64,000 nucleotides of DNA from Salinimicrobium sp963739625 (GTDB lineage: Bacteria; Bacteroidota; Bacteroidia; Flavobacteriales; Flavobacteriaceae). Location of the stretch: assembly GCA_963739625.1 (NCBI GenBank), contig CAVUAU010000004.1:43638-107637 (forward strand). The letters run 5' to 3'. The notes under the pieces were generated by a model. That model was not told where the DNA came from, did not search any database, and saw nothing but the letters and a program-made list of their open reading frames with translations. Position 1 is the first letter of the stretch; the number at the start of each line of letters is the position of its first letter. Positions 28,186 through 38,408 of the stretch are shown here, one piece after another. Position numbers and translations under genes: made by a program.

Positions 28186-29533
28186 TTAAAAATTATAGTT
28201 GAGAATGAGATCAAAATGAAACAGATCGGTCTTGTTCAGGTAGAAATTCGGGTTATCGGGAAAATCTCCCGTTGGCGAACTTGCCCACCAACAAGATCTC
28301 CGGTTTTAGCTGCTTCCATTTCTTTAGGTCGAGGAACAGGTCCAGGTTGACCTGGGTGTAATCGGGCATTGCGTATTTGTTGAGCCTCGCATTGAGCACA
28401 GACGGTTTCCATTGGTGCCCAACACTCAGGATACTGCGAATCTCTGTTTGTAAAACTGCTATTGGAAAAACCTGTTGATAATAAACGACCAGGGCATGAT
28501 TATCTGCAGTGCCTTCACTGCGCTCTCTCTTTTGAAAGCTGAAGAGGAATTCCCGGCCCCACTCCCTTGGGAAAATGAACTGCCCGTGAGGCAAGATACG
28601 ATCATAGGAAAGGGACAGAGAAGCCTTTGGAAATTTATAACTGACTCGCGCCCCAAGCACATCTGAAGATTTCTCCCTGAAATACCTTAATTCTTCCAGG
28701 CTGTTTCCGCCATTGTCTACCTGTTCCTGGTGCAGCCATTCCAGTTCGAGAGACAACTTCTCATCTATCGTCCAGGTCGGGTGAAGATATGAGGTATTGA
28801 AAATATTTTCTGCGTAGTAATTCCAGAGGTCAATATTCACCTTATCAATCAGCCGGAAATTAGCGTGGGCGGTGATGAGAAAATCTGAAATGGTGTTTCC
28901 GGCATATTCAGCCGGTTCCCCGCTCCAGTTCCTCCCGGTGGCATAAGTGCCAATACTCTCTCCAATATTATAGAACCCTCCGGTAGACCGCGGGGCGATC
29001 TCATTAAAGATTCCGGCTTCAAAAAGGCCATTTTTCGAAGGTCTCAGGGAATACTGAAATCCCTGGACAAAAGTCGGGATCATCCTGCCGTCCTGAGGAT
29101 TGATAAGCGGAGAGATCAATTTCATCCTCCCAAGCTTCAGCTCATGTGCCTTAAGACGGTAACGGGCAAAAAGTTCGCCCGCCACAAAAAGAAATTTTTG
29201 GTCGAGATCAAGCCGGTTAAAAAGTCCTTCTTCATAACGGCTCAATTTACCTGTCGCAGGATCGGGAATTTGGAGATCCTGCAGCCCGGTATTTACAGAG
29301 GCATAAACAGCGCCGGTAACCGAAAGATTCCGCGTAAACTCGTAACTGTACTTTAGATGACCTCCTGTGGCCAGGGCTGTAAAATCCTTTAATTCCCCTT
29401 TGTTAAAGGTATTCATGTAATAATTCCTCCACTGGCCCGAAAGATCTCCTTTAGATCTTGTTTGCACACTGTCTTGAGAAAAGAGAGCTGCCGAAAGGAA
29501 AAAGATCAGGACGGTGGCGATCTTTTTCAGCAT
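28186..29533 (-). CDS. Outer-membrane porin, one frame break
   Basis: Signal peptide ending FSQ, then repeated amphipathic strands typical of an OprD-like barrel (GRMKLISPLINPQDGRMIPTF resembles that family). The frame breaks near 28268: the first frame ends KFANGRFSR-stop, while the +1 frame gives FPDNPNFYLNKTDLFHFDLILNYNF, ending on Phe as barrels do. Restored length is about 448 residues. It follows the cytochrome gene with a one-base overlap. Confidence 0.75.
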
Positions 29534-30606
29534 TACTTGCTTTTCTTGATTCCGTATTCTTTTTCATAGAATGCGGCAATGGGAGGATAAGGCCCATATT
29601 TATGCTGTTCTACAGGGAAATCATCTGCATAGGGACCGTATGGTGTAGACATGGGTTTTAGTTTTAGATCGGGATAATCTTTTTCCAAATTAGCTTTTTC
29701 GGGCCTTGAAAAGCTATTGATATATCCCGCCACATTAAAGGCTTCTTCATCTGTCAATTTTGGATTGTCACGGGTGGCCTCTCCAAACGGCATGTTCCCT
29801 TTGATAAATTCGGCAGCAGTAATGACGCGGTGCATTCCGGCTCCATTGTTAAAAGAGTCATCGCCCCATAACGGCGGATAAACATAACCTCCTTCGGCCG
29901 CACTTTTTTTCTGGCCCTGGCCATCTTCCCCGTGACACCTCACACATTGATTGGTATAAACGATCTTCCCCTGCTCGAGATCAACTGCCGCTTCAGGAAT
30001 TTCAATGTTCACGTAGCCTTTGTAATATTTTTCTTTTTCCTTCGGAAGATCTTCTCCCAGCCAGGTCATGTACGCGACAATCGCCTGCATAGGTTTTGAA
30101 TCAACCGGAAGTTTTTCACCGTCCATACTGCGCTGCATACAGCCATTGATGCGATCTTCTATTGTTCCCTCGGCATTAGATCTCCCTCTAAACTGCGGAA
30201 ACCTGTCAACTACTCCTACCCAGGATCCCGAACCCGGCTTGGTTCCAAAATCAAGATGGCAATTGGTGCAGGACAGGTTGTTTCCTGCATACTGCATACC
30301 CTCTTCTGCTGCAGGTCCCATAAATTTTGCACTATGCGCGATGAGGTTAAAACCGTATTTTACCTCCTCACTCATTTCGTTAGCGGCCAGGGCAGCCTCC
30401 ACGTCCTTTGGTGCCCATTCTCCTTTTTCTCCCTCTGCCTGTACTTCATCTTTGGCAGCCACTTTTTTATTTGACCTGAACAAAGACGGGTTAACCGAAT
30501 AAAGATACAGCCCCGCAAAAACGACCACAACAAGAGCGATCAATGCGGTAAAGGCATAAGACAAACGGGAAGCAAGAAACCTAAGATTTTTTATTTTCAT
30601 TTTCAT
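29533..30606 (-). CDS. Di-haem cytochrome c, TsdA-like
   Basis: 357 residues with an N-terminal membrane anchor (about 14-33) and two haem sites, CTNCH (about 112-116) and CVRCH (about 222-226). The first domain contains TIEDRINGCMQRSMDG, characteristic of TsdA thiosulfate dehydrogenase/tetrathionate reductase. Periplasmic. It is followed by a porin that could admit the substrate. Direction of reaction is unknown. Confidence 0.78.
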   Translation of the reverse strand: MKMKIKNLRFLASRLSYAFTALIALVVVVFAGLYLYSVNPSLFRSNKKVAAKDEVQAEGEKGEWAPKDVEAALAANEMSEEVKYGFNLIAHSAKFMGPAAEEGMQYAGNNLSCTNCHLDFGTKPGSGSWVGVVDRFPQFRGRSNAEGTIEDRINGCMQRSMDGEKLPVDSKPMQAIVAYMTWLGEDLPKEKEKYYKGYVNIEIPEAAVDLEQGKIVYTNQCVRCHGEDGQGQKKSAAEGGYVYPPLWGDDSFNNGAGMHRVITAAEFIKGNMPFGEATRDNPKLTDEEAFNVAGYINSFSRPEKANLEKDYPDLKLKPMSTPYGPYADDFPVEQHKYGPYPPIAAFYEKEYGIKKSK

Positions 30607-30940
30607 TTTTTTTAAATAGGCCCGGGAGCTGAAAAATTGGCGCCCGTTAAAGCCGAACCAATAAACCTAAAGAAATCACTGCGCCTCTTTTGTAACAAAT
30701 GTTACATACAGCAATTCGGGAATTTCTAAATTATTTATCAGCAGTAAGTTAAAAATTAAATAGAAATTAAATCATGTCAAAAGTCAGGAACAGGAAAAAG
30801 CTAAATTTAAAAATCGAGACAAATTTTTCTCTGCTGCTGCACAAAAAAAGGAGAAGATCACCCGGTACTTCCCGGGAAAGCGAGAATGCAAACTCTAATT
30901 TTTCTGCTTTTTACTTTCCTCTTCAGAAGCCTTATGCTTA
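30607..30940. other. Intergenic region upstream of the cytochrome gene
   Basis: It contains the palindrome at 30691-30706 and the cytochrome promoter region. A plus-strand open frame at 30774-31016 runs into the permease 3' end and has no support. Confidence 0.6.
30691..30706. promoter_or_regulatory. CRP/FNR-type palindromic site
   Basis: TGTAAC-N4-GTTACA, perfect half-sites, about 85 bases upstream of the cytochrome start. The spacing and symmetry fit a CRP/FNR-superfamily regulator. Confidence 0.5.
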
Positions 30941-32201
30941 TCAAAAAAGTAGTCGAAAGACTATCCCAATCAAAATCGCCCCGCCAAAACTGGCATACAC
31001 GGTCCAGCTAAATTGAAGTGCGAGGGCTATGCATATCAAGATCGAGAGTAGCGGCAAAATTGGCAGCCTTCCCAATGGAAAGAGGAACAGTAAAAGGCCG
31101 CTCCTTCTCAGGAGCTTTATAACGCAGCCTTATTAATGAAACATTGATAGCAATAAAGACTAACAACGCTCCCAAAGAAGACATTCCTGCTACTGTTTTG
31201 ATTTCCCCGAACAATAAGAATATTCCTATCGCAATACCTACTACCAGTGTGGCGGCCCAGGGAGCCTTTTTGCTATTTGTCTTTTGAAGAAAAGCCGGCA
31301 GTTCAGCCTTGGAAGCCATGCCGTACATGACGCGGCTGATGGATAACATTCCGCTAAAAGCGGCATTGGCAGTGGCAAAAATAGCTGCTATGGCCAGTAC
31401 AGAAGGCAGCCAGGAATTAATATTTCCTGCTGCCAGAGATAAAGGAGAATTCACCGAGCTCAGTTCATTGGGTTTTGCTACCTGAAGTACCACAAAAACG
31501 ATAAGCAGATAGATTACGGTGGTGATGATCATCGTCAACAAAAAAGCAAGCGGAATGGTTTTTCCTGGTTTTTTAGCTTCAGAACCTAAAGCAGCCATAT
31601 GTTCGAATCCTGTATAAATAAAAAAGATGGTTCCAGTAGCCGTAAGGGCTTTTCCAAACGCTGGAATTTCAAACATTTTGGCTTCAGGTAATCCGGCTTC
31701 AGAATATCCAAACACGATCAGCAATACCAGTCCCAGCAGGGAAAGACTAACCATGATTATATTGATCGTTGATGATTTTTTGATTCCCAGGATGGCTAAA
31801 GCAAAGAGCAGGGCCAATAACCCGTAGCTGAGGGTCCAATCAGGAAGATCAAAGAAATTGCTAAAGTAACCGGCAAAAGCTATGAGCACTGCAGCAACAG
31901 TAGCAGAACTATGAAAAAAGATCGTCCACCCGGTTAGAAATGATGGAAGATCTTTATCAGGAAAGGCCTTCCGCAGAAAAATGAACTCGGCACCCGCATT
32001 GGGATAACTGGAAGTCAACTCGGCATAAGAGAGCGCGGCCAAAACCGCTGCCACAGCCGCGAGTATAAAACTCAACCACAATTGATAGCCTGCCTGCCCT
32101 GCAGCGGCCCCTATAACTGTATAAATTCCTGCTCCTACAATAGTTCCCACCCCGTAAAAAGTGAGACGGGCTACTCCTAAAGATTTTTTTAATTCTGCCA
32201 T
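30941..32201 (-). CDS. APC-family amino-acid permease, one frame break
   Basis: Inner-membrane transporter with about 12 helices. The N terminus has the TM1 glycine motif VGTIVGAGIYTVIGAAAG and the TM6-like TGFEHMAALGSEAKKPGKTIP. The frame breaks near 31036. The +1 frame restores the last two helices (ILICIALALQFSWTVYASFGG) to a stop at 30941, giving about 419 residues. Substrate unknown. It is the last gene after the efflux operon. Confidence 0.82.
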
Positions 32202-32219
32202 AGCAGTGAATTTAAGAAA

Positions 32220-33392
32220 TTAATGACTATGTCCGCCTTCTCCTTTATTCATTTCGGCCTGTAAATAATAGGCATTGTTAAAGGCGAAAAGCTGTTGAGA
32301 TGGCAGGTCCTGCATCAGTTTGACAGCTATCCATTCTCCCTCTTTGTCGCCGGGAATCACTTCTATGGGTTTAAAGCTCCAGGCGTCTCCTTCCTTTTCC
32401 GAAGTAAAGGCAAAGAATTTTTCTCCTTCCCTCACCACAGCCGACTCAGGCAGGGCAAGGCTGCGTTGGTCATCTACTGCAATTTTACCACGTACATACA
32501 TTCCGGGAACGAGATTCTCGGGACGGTTTTCGATCTCTGCATGCACATGTACAGCCTTAGGATCCTGTTCAAAATTTTTGCTGACCGAAATTATTTTTGC
32601 TTTAAGATTGATCTCCGGAAGGGAGGCTACCGAAAAGTGCACTTCCTGGCCTTCTTTGACCTTAAAAACATCCTTTTCAAACACCATCAGGTCTACATGC
32701 ACATGATGGGTGTTGATGATCTCGAACATAGGCGACTGTGCCGGCACGAATTCGCCGGTGCGCACGTTCACCTGCTGAACGGCCCCTTCTATAGGGCTCA
32801 AAACGGGAATTTGCTGCGCAATTTTCCCTTGTTCTACCCGGCCTGGCGAAATATGCAACTGCTTTAACTGTGCCTGAAGACCTGCCACACGGCCGCGGGC
32901 ATTTTCCACCTTCGCTTCACTGCGCTGAAAACTCTCTCCCGAACCTACTCCGGCCTCGTAGAGTTTTTGCTGGCGTTTATATTCCTTTTCTTCAAATTTA
33001 AGATCATTATAGGCATTCAGATAAGCTGTCTGCAGTTCAATGATTTCAGGGTGCGCGATGTACGCCAGCACCTGTCCCTGCTTTACTTGCTGACCTTCAA
33101 TGACTTCAATTTTTGCCACATTTGCTCCTATTACGGGGGTGACTGAAGCCTCATTCTGCGGCGGCACCTCCAACTGACCATTGGCTTCCACATATCCGCT
33201 CATGAGTCGGGTTTGCAGACTGTCAATCTGCATGTCCAGCGCCTCAAACTGTTGTTGCGACAGCATAACTTCCTCTACAGGTGCAGCGGTGGTTTCAGTT
33301 TTCGGCTTTTGCTCTTCAATCTTTTCCGCTTTTTTATCGTTACAGGCCAGGAAAAGAAGGGCCGTTAAAAATGCTATTTTTGAGTATCTCAT
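32220..33392 (-). CDS. RND efflux periplasmic adaptor (CusB/CzcB-like) lipoprotein
   Basis: Joins the inner-membrane pump to the outer-membrane channel. Lipobox LFLAC (about 13-17), biotinyl-lipoyl-like hairpin domain (NVAKIEVIEGQQVKQGQVLAYI), coiled coil, then beta-barrel domain. The C-terminal tail is His-rich (GEGGHSH), suggesting metal contact. 390 residues. It starts 2 bases after the pump gene stop, so the two are coupled. Confidence 0.88.
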   Translation of the reverse strand: MRYSKIAFLTALLFLACNDKKAEKIEEQKPKTETTAAPVEEVMLSQQQFEALDMQIDSLQTRLMSGYVEANGQLEVPPQNEASVTPVIGANVAKIEVIEGQQVKQGQVLAYIAHPEIIELQTAYLNAYNDLKFEEKEYKRQQKLYEAGVGSGESFQRSEAKVENARGRVAGLQAQLKQLHISPGRVEQGKIAQQIPVLSPIEGAVQQVNVRTGEFVPAQSPMFEIINTHHVHVDLMVFEKDVFKVKEGQEVHFSVASLPEINLKAKIISVSKNFEQDPKAVHVHAEIENRPENLVPGMYVRGKIAVDDQRSLALPESAVVREGEKFFAFTSEKEGDAWSFKPIEVIPGDKEGEWIAVKLMQDLPSQQLFAFNNAYYLQAEMNKGEGGHSH

Positions 33393-33394
33393 TG

Positions 33395-36300
33395 TTAATC
33401 TTGTTTGTTAGTGAGGTAAAATTCCAGATCTGCCAGAGAAAGCAGGTAATTTCCATAGGCTTCTATAGACTTCAATTCCAGTTGCAGCGCGCTTTCCAGG
33501 TTCTGTATAAGCTCCACATAGGCAATCGCCCCCTCGTTAAAAGCGAGAATACTTCCCTGCCGCTGCTCCTCAAGGAGAGGTTTTACCTCCTTTCGGTAAT
33601 ATTGCCATGAATTTCTCCACTTCCGGTACTCCTCAACGGCGTTCTGAAATTGCATTTGCAGTTCCCGTTTTCTGAAGTCGGCAGCCTGCTCAGCCATTCT
33701 GGTCTCGACTTTTGCAGCTTTTACGCGGGCATAGCTTCCGCCGGAAAGCAGGGGAATTGAAATTCCCGCCTGATAACTGTAAAAGCCGGAATTCCCATCG
33801 ATGCGTTGCCGCCCGTACTGCAAATTGAATTCGGGTAAAAAAGCGGCTTTTTCAGCAGCAGTATTGGCTTTGGCCACTTCCACTTCCTGCCGGTTCAGCT
33901 GCAGCAGGGGATGATTCTCCGCTAACTCTTCAAAAAAGAGGTTTTTTGAAACTATTTCTTCGGAAGCAGCAACAGAATACTGCAGATCCTCTCCAAGCCA
34001 CAGGTTTAGCTTTTGCAGGGCGAGAAGAAGATCGGTCTTCGCCTGTTCCTTCTCTATCTCCACTTCCCGCACTTTGTTGAGGGTCGTTGTCTTCTCCAGG
34101 CGCGAGATCGCCTCAACCTCATACCGCAGTTCCACCGCTTTTTCGAGTCGGGAATACAGCGAGTCCAGCGCCACAAAAAGGCTGTACTTCTTTTTAGCTG
34201 CAGCCGCATTGGCCCAGGCTTTTTTTACTTCTCTCGCGACTTGCATCTCGTTCAGCTGAAAAGCTTTTTCGGCCAAAGCAAGTTTTTCCTGTTGCAGTTT
34301 TTTCTTCGGAAGGATTCCCAAAAGATCTATGCCCTGTTGCTGCACGCCAACATCGGTATAGATCCCGGTGCCGTCGTTCAATTCTTCTCCGCCCGTAAAA
34401 ACCTGCGTCTGGCCCAGCTCCCAGGCAGACAACTTCAGGGCTTGCTGTTTCTCGATTTCCAGGCGCTTATTCTTCAAAAGCGGGTAATTTTTCAGGGCTT
34501 TCTCTACAGCCTGTTCTCGTGTTAACTTCGGAAGTTCTTTTTCCTGGGCAAACACTGCTGAAGGCAGTAACAGCAAGAGCAGAACTGCCATCGCCGGATT
34601 TTTGCTTCTCTTTTTCATATCATTTGATTTTCGCTTTTCCACCCACTCATAAAGAATAGGCAGAATGAAAAGCGTGAGGAGAGTAGAGGTGATCAAACCT
34701 CCAATGACCACGGTGGCTAAAGGTCGTTGTACCTCGGCTCCTGCCGAAGAGGAAATCGCCATAGGCAGAAAGCCGAGTACATCAGTAAGGGCCGTAAGCA
34801 GAATGGGCCTGATGCGGCGTTTCGTTCCACGGCTTATTCTTTCTTTCAGGTCATGTACGCCTTCCTCTTTCAACTCATTCAACCCACTGATGAGCACAAG
34901 CCCGTTGAGGACTGCAACTCCAAACAGCACAATGAACCCTACCCCGGCCGAAATACTGAACGGCATATCGCGCAGCCACAGGGAAAATACTCCGCCAATG
35001 GCTGCCAGCGGAATGGCGATGTAGATCATTCCCGTTTGCATGAAAGATCTTAGCGCGAAATAGATGAGCACAAAGATGAGCAACAAAGCAATGGGCACCA
35101 CCAGTTGCAGGCGTTTGCTGGCGCGTTCAAAATTCTCAAAGGCCCCTCCGTATCTTATGTAGTAGCCCGGCGGCAGCTCAAGTTTTTCTGAAAGGGCTGC
35201 CTGTATATCCTTAACCACCGATTTTACATCGCGATCCCGAATGTTCACGCCCACGTAGGTGCGCCTGTTGGTGTTGTCCCGACTTATCTGCATCGGGCCG
35301 GGCTGGTAGCTGATCTCTGCCACCTCTTTGAGCGGGATCTGGGCGCCCGAAGGAAGGTTGACATAGAGATTTTGAATGTTCTCAATGCTCTTTCTTTCCC
35401 TTTCCTCCAGCCTTACCACCAGGTCAAACCGCTTCTCGCCCTCAAAGATCACTCCCGCGTCACCTCCGGCAAAAGCAGACTGGATGAGGGAATTAAGATC
35501 TTTGATCTTTAGCCCGTATTGAGCGGTTTTGTTACGGTTGTAGTTCACCGTGATCTGTGGCAAACCGGTGGTAGCTTCCACCTTCATATCGGCCACGCCA
35601 TCAATAGTAGATATGATGTTGCCCATTTCGGCGGCTTTAGCGGCCAAAATTTGCAGGTCTTCCCCGTAAAGCTTTACGGCAATATCTTCGCGGACGCCCG
35701 TGAGCAGCTCGTTAAAACGCATTTCTACGGGTTGCGTAAACTCATAGCTTACCCCGGGAAAAACGCTGATCGCCTCCTTGATCTTTGCGATCAATTCATC
35801 TTTGGAATCTGCTGAAGTCCATTCGCTCTGTGGCTTCAGAATAATAAAACTGTCCCCAATGTCCATCGGCATAGGGTCTGTAGGCACATCTGAAACCCCA
35901 AAGCGTGTCACTACCTGCTCGATTTCCGGAAAATTTCGAAGCAAAAGCGCTTCGATCTTAGTCGAAGTAGCCGTACCTTCCTTGAGGGAGCTGCCGGGCT
36001 TCAGAATGATATGAAAGGCGATGTCCCCTTCGTCCAGCTGCGGAATGAATTCGCCACCCATTCGGCTGAAGGCAAAGACGGCAATTCCGAAGAGTACAAC
36101 AGAGAAACCTATAATGATTTTGCCCTTTTTGAGAGCCGAGTTCAGTAAGGGTTCATACTTGTCCTGCAGCCAGGTGATGACTTTGTCGCCAAAGGAAAAT
36201 TTTGTCTTTCGGGATTCCTTCAGAAAAAGCGCCGAGATCATTGGCACGTAGGTGAGACAGAGGATCATGGCTCCCAGCATGGCGAAGATAAAGGTGAGCG

Positions 36301-37729
36301 CCATGGGCCGGAACATTTTTCCTTCCACACCTTGTAAAGCGAGGATAGGCAGAAAGACGATAAGAATGATTAGCTGCCCAAAAAAGGCAGAATTCATCAT
36401 CTTTTTGGCCGAGGAAGCGGCAACAGCGTCACGCTCTTTACGGCCAATGCGGTGGCTTTGCACCCTTTGGTGGATCATGAAAACAGTGCTTTCCACGATG
36501 ATCACCGCCCCGTCGACTATGATCCCAAAGTCAATCGCACCAAGGCTCATCAAATTGGCCCAAACGTCAAAGACATTCATGAGGATGAAAGCGAAGAGCA
36601 GGGAAAGCGGAATGGTGGAGGCAACGATAAGCCCTCCGCGCCAATTGCCCAGCAGCAGCACCAGGATAAAGATCACAATAAGCCCGCCTTCGAGCAGGTT
36701 TCTGGTGACGGTAGAAGTGGTGTTTTCGATAAGCTCGCTGCGGTCCAAAAATGACTGAATGCTCACGCCTTTTGGAAGCGATTCCTGGATCTGGACGATC
36801 CTGTCCTTAACATTCTCGATCACTTCATTGGAGTTCGCGCCCTTCAGCATCATGACCATTCCCCCAACGGCTTCGCCTTTCCCGTTCTTGGTGAGCGCGC
36901 CATAGCGCACCGCACTTCCCATTCGTACGTTTGCAACATCGCCTACGGTAATAGGAATCCCGCTGCGGTTGGTGATCACGATGTTTTTAAGGTCCTCAAT
37001 ATTGCGGGCAAGGCCTTCGCCGCGGATGAAATTTGCCTGATGGTTCTTTTCAATATAAGCGCCGCCCGTGTTCTCGTTGTTATTCTTTAAAGCCGAAAAA
37101 ACATCAGAAATAGTGAGGCCAATGGCGCGAAGTTCATCGGGATCAACCGCCACCTCGTATTGTTTGATCTTTCCGCCCACGCCGTTCACTTCGACCACGC
37201 CGGGAACCATGGCCATTTGGCGGCGTACGATCCAATCCTGAATAGTCCTCAAATCGGTAGGCGAATACTCGTCTTTGTACTGGTCTTCCACTTCAAGCGT
37301 GTACTGATAGATCTCTCCCAGACCTGTAGAAATAGGCCCCATGGAAGGGCGACCAAATCCTTCGGGAATTTCCTCTTTTACGGCATTCAGTTTCTCCCCC
37401 ACCAGCTGTCGTGGCAGGTAGGTTCCCATATCATCTTCAAATACAATGGTTACTACAGAGAGCCCAAACCTCGAGACCGAGCGAATCTCTTTGACCCCGG
37501 GGAGATTGCTCATGGCCACCTCGACGGGATAGGTGACAAACTGTTCAATATCCTCGGTTCCCAGATTGGGAGCCTGCGTGATCACCTGCACCTGATTGTT
37601 GGTAATATCTGGCTGTGCATCAACCGGCACCTCATAAATACTCCAGCTCCCGGCGCCAATGAGCAGCAGCGTTAACAGACCAATAATAAATTTATTATTG
37701 ATCGAAAAATCAATGATCTTGTTAATCAT
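33395..37729 (-). CDS. Heavy-metal RND pump fused to a TolC-like channel
   Basis: 1444 residues. Residues 1-1045 are a CusA/CzcA pump (IDFSINNKFIIGLLTLLLIG as TM1, DAQPDITNNQVQ, TM4 with GAIDFGIIVDGAVIIVEST). Residues about 1060-1444 are an outer-membrane efflux TolC domain. Between them MKKRSKNPAMAVLLLLLLP and SAVFAQ form what looks like a signal peptide. The fused form is known in Bacteroidota. The metal (Cu, Ag, Co, Zn, Cd) cannot be assigned. Gene order: DUF6660, this gene, adaptor, permease. Confidence 0.9.
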   Translation of the reverse strand: MINKIIDFSINNKFIIGLLTLLLIGAGSWSIYEVPVDAQPDITNNQVQVITQAPNLGTEDIEQFVTYPVEVAMSNLPGVKEIRSVSRFGLSVVTIVFEDDMGTYLPRQLVGEKLNAVKEEIPEGFGRPSMGPISTGLGEIYQYTLEVEDQYKDEYSPTDLRTIQDWIVRRQMAMVPGVVEVNGVGGKIKQYEVAVDPDELRAIGLTISDVFSALKNNNENTGGAYIEKNHQANFIRGEGLARNIEDLKNIVITNRSGIPITVGDVANVRMGSAVRYGALTKNGKGEAVGGMVMMLKGANSNEVIENVKDRIVQIQESLPKGVSIQSFLDRSELIENTTSTVTRNLLEGGLIVIFILVLLLGNWRGGLIVASTIPLSLLFAFILMNVFDVWANLMSLGAIDFGIIVDGAVIIVESTVFMIHQRVQSHRIGRKERDAVAASSAKKMMNSAFFGQLIILIVFLPILALQGVEGKMFRPMALTFIFAMLGAMILCLTYVPMISALFLKESRKTKFSFGDKVITWLQDKYEPLLNSALKKGKIIIGFSVVLFGIAVFAFSRMGGEFIPQLDEGDIAFHIILKPGSSLKEGTATSTKIEALLLRNFPEIEQVVTRFGVSDVPTDPMPMDIGDSFIILKPQSEWTSADSKDELIAKIKEAISVFPGVSYEFTQPVEMRFNELLTGVREDIAVKLYGEDLQILAAKAAEMGNIISTIDGVADMKVEATTGLPQITVNYNRNKTAQYGLKIKDLNSLIQSAFAGGDAGVIFEGEKRFDLVVRLEERERKSIENIQNLYVNLPSGAQIPLKEVAEISYQPGPMQISRDNTNRRTYVGVNIRDRDVKSVVKDIQAALSEKLELPPGYYIRYGGAFENFERASKRLQLVVPIALLLIFVLIYFALRSFMQTGMIYIAIPLAAIGGVFSLWLRDMPFSISAGVGFIVLFGVAVLNGLVLISGLNELKEEGVHDLKERISRGTKRRIRPILLTALTDVLGFLPMAISSSAGAEVQRPLATVVIGGLITSTLLTLFILPILYEWVEKRKSNDMKKRSKNPAMAVLLLLLLPSAVFAQEKELPKLTREQAVEKALKNYPLLKNKRLEIEKQQALKLSAWELGQTQVFTGGEELNDGTGIYTDVGVQQQGIDLLGILPKKKLQQEKLALAEKAFQLNEMQVAREVKKAWANAAAAKKKYSLFVALDSLYSRLEKAVELRYEVEAISRLEKTTTLNKVREVEIEKEQAKTDLLLALQKLNLWLGEDLQYSVAASEEIVSKNLFFEELAENHPLLQLNRQEVEVAKANTAAEKAAFLPEFNLQYGRQRIDGNSGFYSYQAGISIPLLSGGSYARVKAAKVETRMAEQAADFRKRELQMQFQNAVEEYRKWRNSWQYYRKEVKPLLEEQRQGSILAFNEGAIAYVELIQNLESALQLELKSIEAYGNYLLSLADLEFYLTNKQD

Positions 37730-37804
37730 GAAAAATGTGATTTAATTCAGAAATAAAAAGTAGCATCAACCGGAACGGTCGATGGATAAAAAAAGAAGTC
37801 TGAA

Positions 37805-38119
37805 TTAAACCCGTGGGGGCTGGAAGTGGTCGTGGGGAATTTCTTCTCCTGAGCTTTGTCCTCTTCGAATGATCAAGGTGGATACGGGCAGGTAAGCTAC
37901 CGGCTGAAAATCATCAGCGTTATGCTGCACCACATGAACGTGGCAGCAATGGCACTGGCAGATGGGCGTACAGCTGTCGGTAGCAGGGGAAGAATGTTGG
38001 TCGGCCGTGTGGATCTCCTGCGACTGTTCCGCAGCAGCGGTGTTAGTCACAGCATCTTCGCAGGGCACGAGGTTGAGCCCCAGGAAGTACAAAGAAAATA
38101 TGACGGCCAGAATTTTCAC
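37805..38119 (-). CDS. DUF6660-like Cys/His-rich secreted protein
   Basis: 104 residues: N-terminal signal, then a metal-binding-looking segment CTPICQCHCCHVHVVQH and a C-terminal HDHFQPPRV. It starts with GTG. A likely -7 box (TATTTTTG on the minus strand, around 38127-38134) lies so close to the start that the mRNA may be nearly leaderless. Position ahead of the RND operon suggests a metal sensor or chaperone. Confidence 0.7.
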   Translation of the reverse strand: MKILAVIFSLYFLGLNLVPCEDAVTNTAAAEQSQEIHTADQHSSPATDSCTPICQCHCCHVHVVQHNADDFQPVAYLPVSTLIIRRGQSSGEEIPHDHFQPPRV

Positions 38120-38198
38120 GGCACAAAAATAGCATTTTTGAGGGGAAAGGGAAAATTAATACGGGTTCAAAGAAGGCCTGCGATTAGAAATGCGGTAA

Positions 38199-38408
38199 AA
38201 CTGCTCTAAGCGCGTTTCAGAGCTTTACACAGACTTTTATACTACAACGGAATTCACGGATCAATTTAAGAGATTAAATGCTATAATTAAAGCGTTTGAA
38301 GTAAAGGATCACAGAGAACAACCATTTCTAAAAATAAAAATGATTGATCTAAGTAGGAAAACTTTGCCGCTTAATAAAAGATTAGATGAGAAAAACAAAA
38401 TACTTTAG
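38199..38408 (+). pseudogene. Possible gene remnant at the island edge
   Basis: An open frame with no start codon that reads like a protein C terminus (SELYTDFYTTTEFTDQFKRL and MIDLSRKTLPLNKRLDEKN). It is AT-rich like the island and ends inside the 3' end of the DUF262 gene. I do not recognise the parent protein. Confidence 0.35.

Noticed and set aside
30774..31016. 81-codon plus-strand ORF
   Set aside because: Overlaps the frame-restored permease end and has no domain or promoter.
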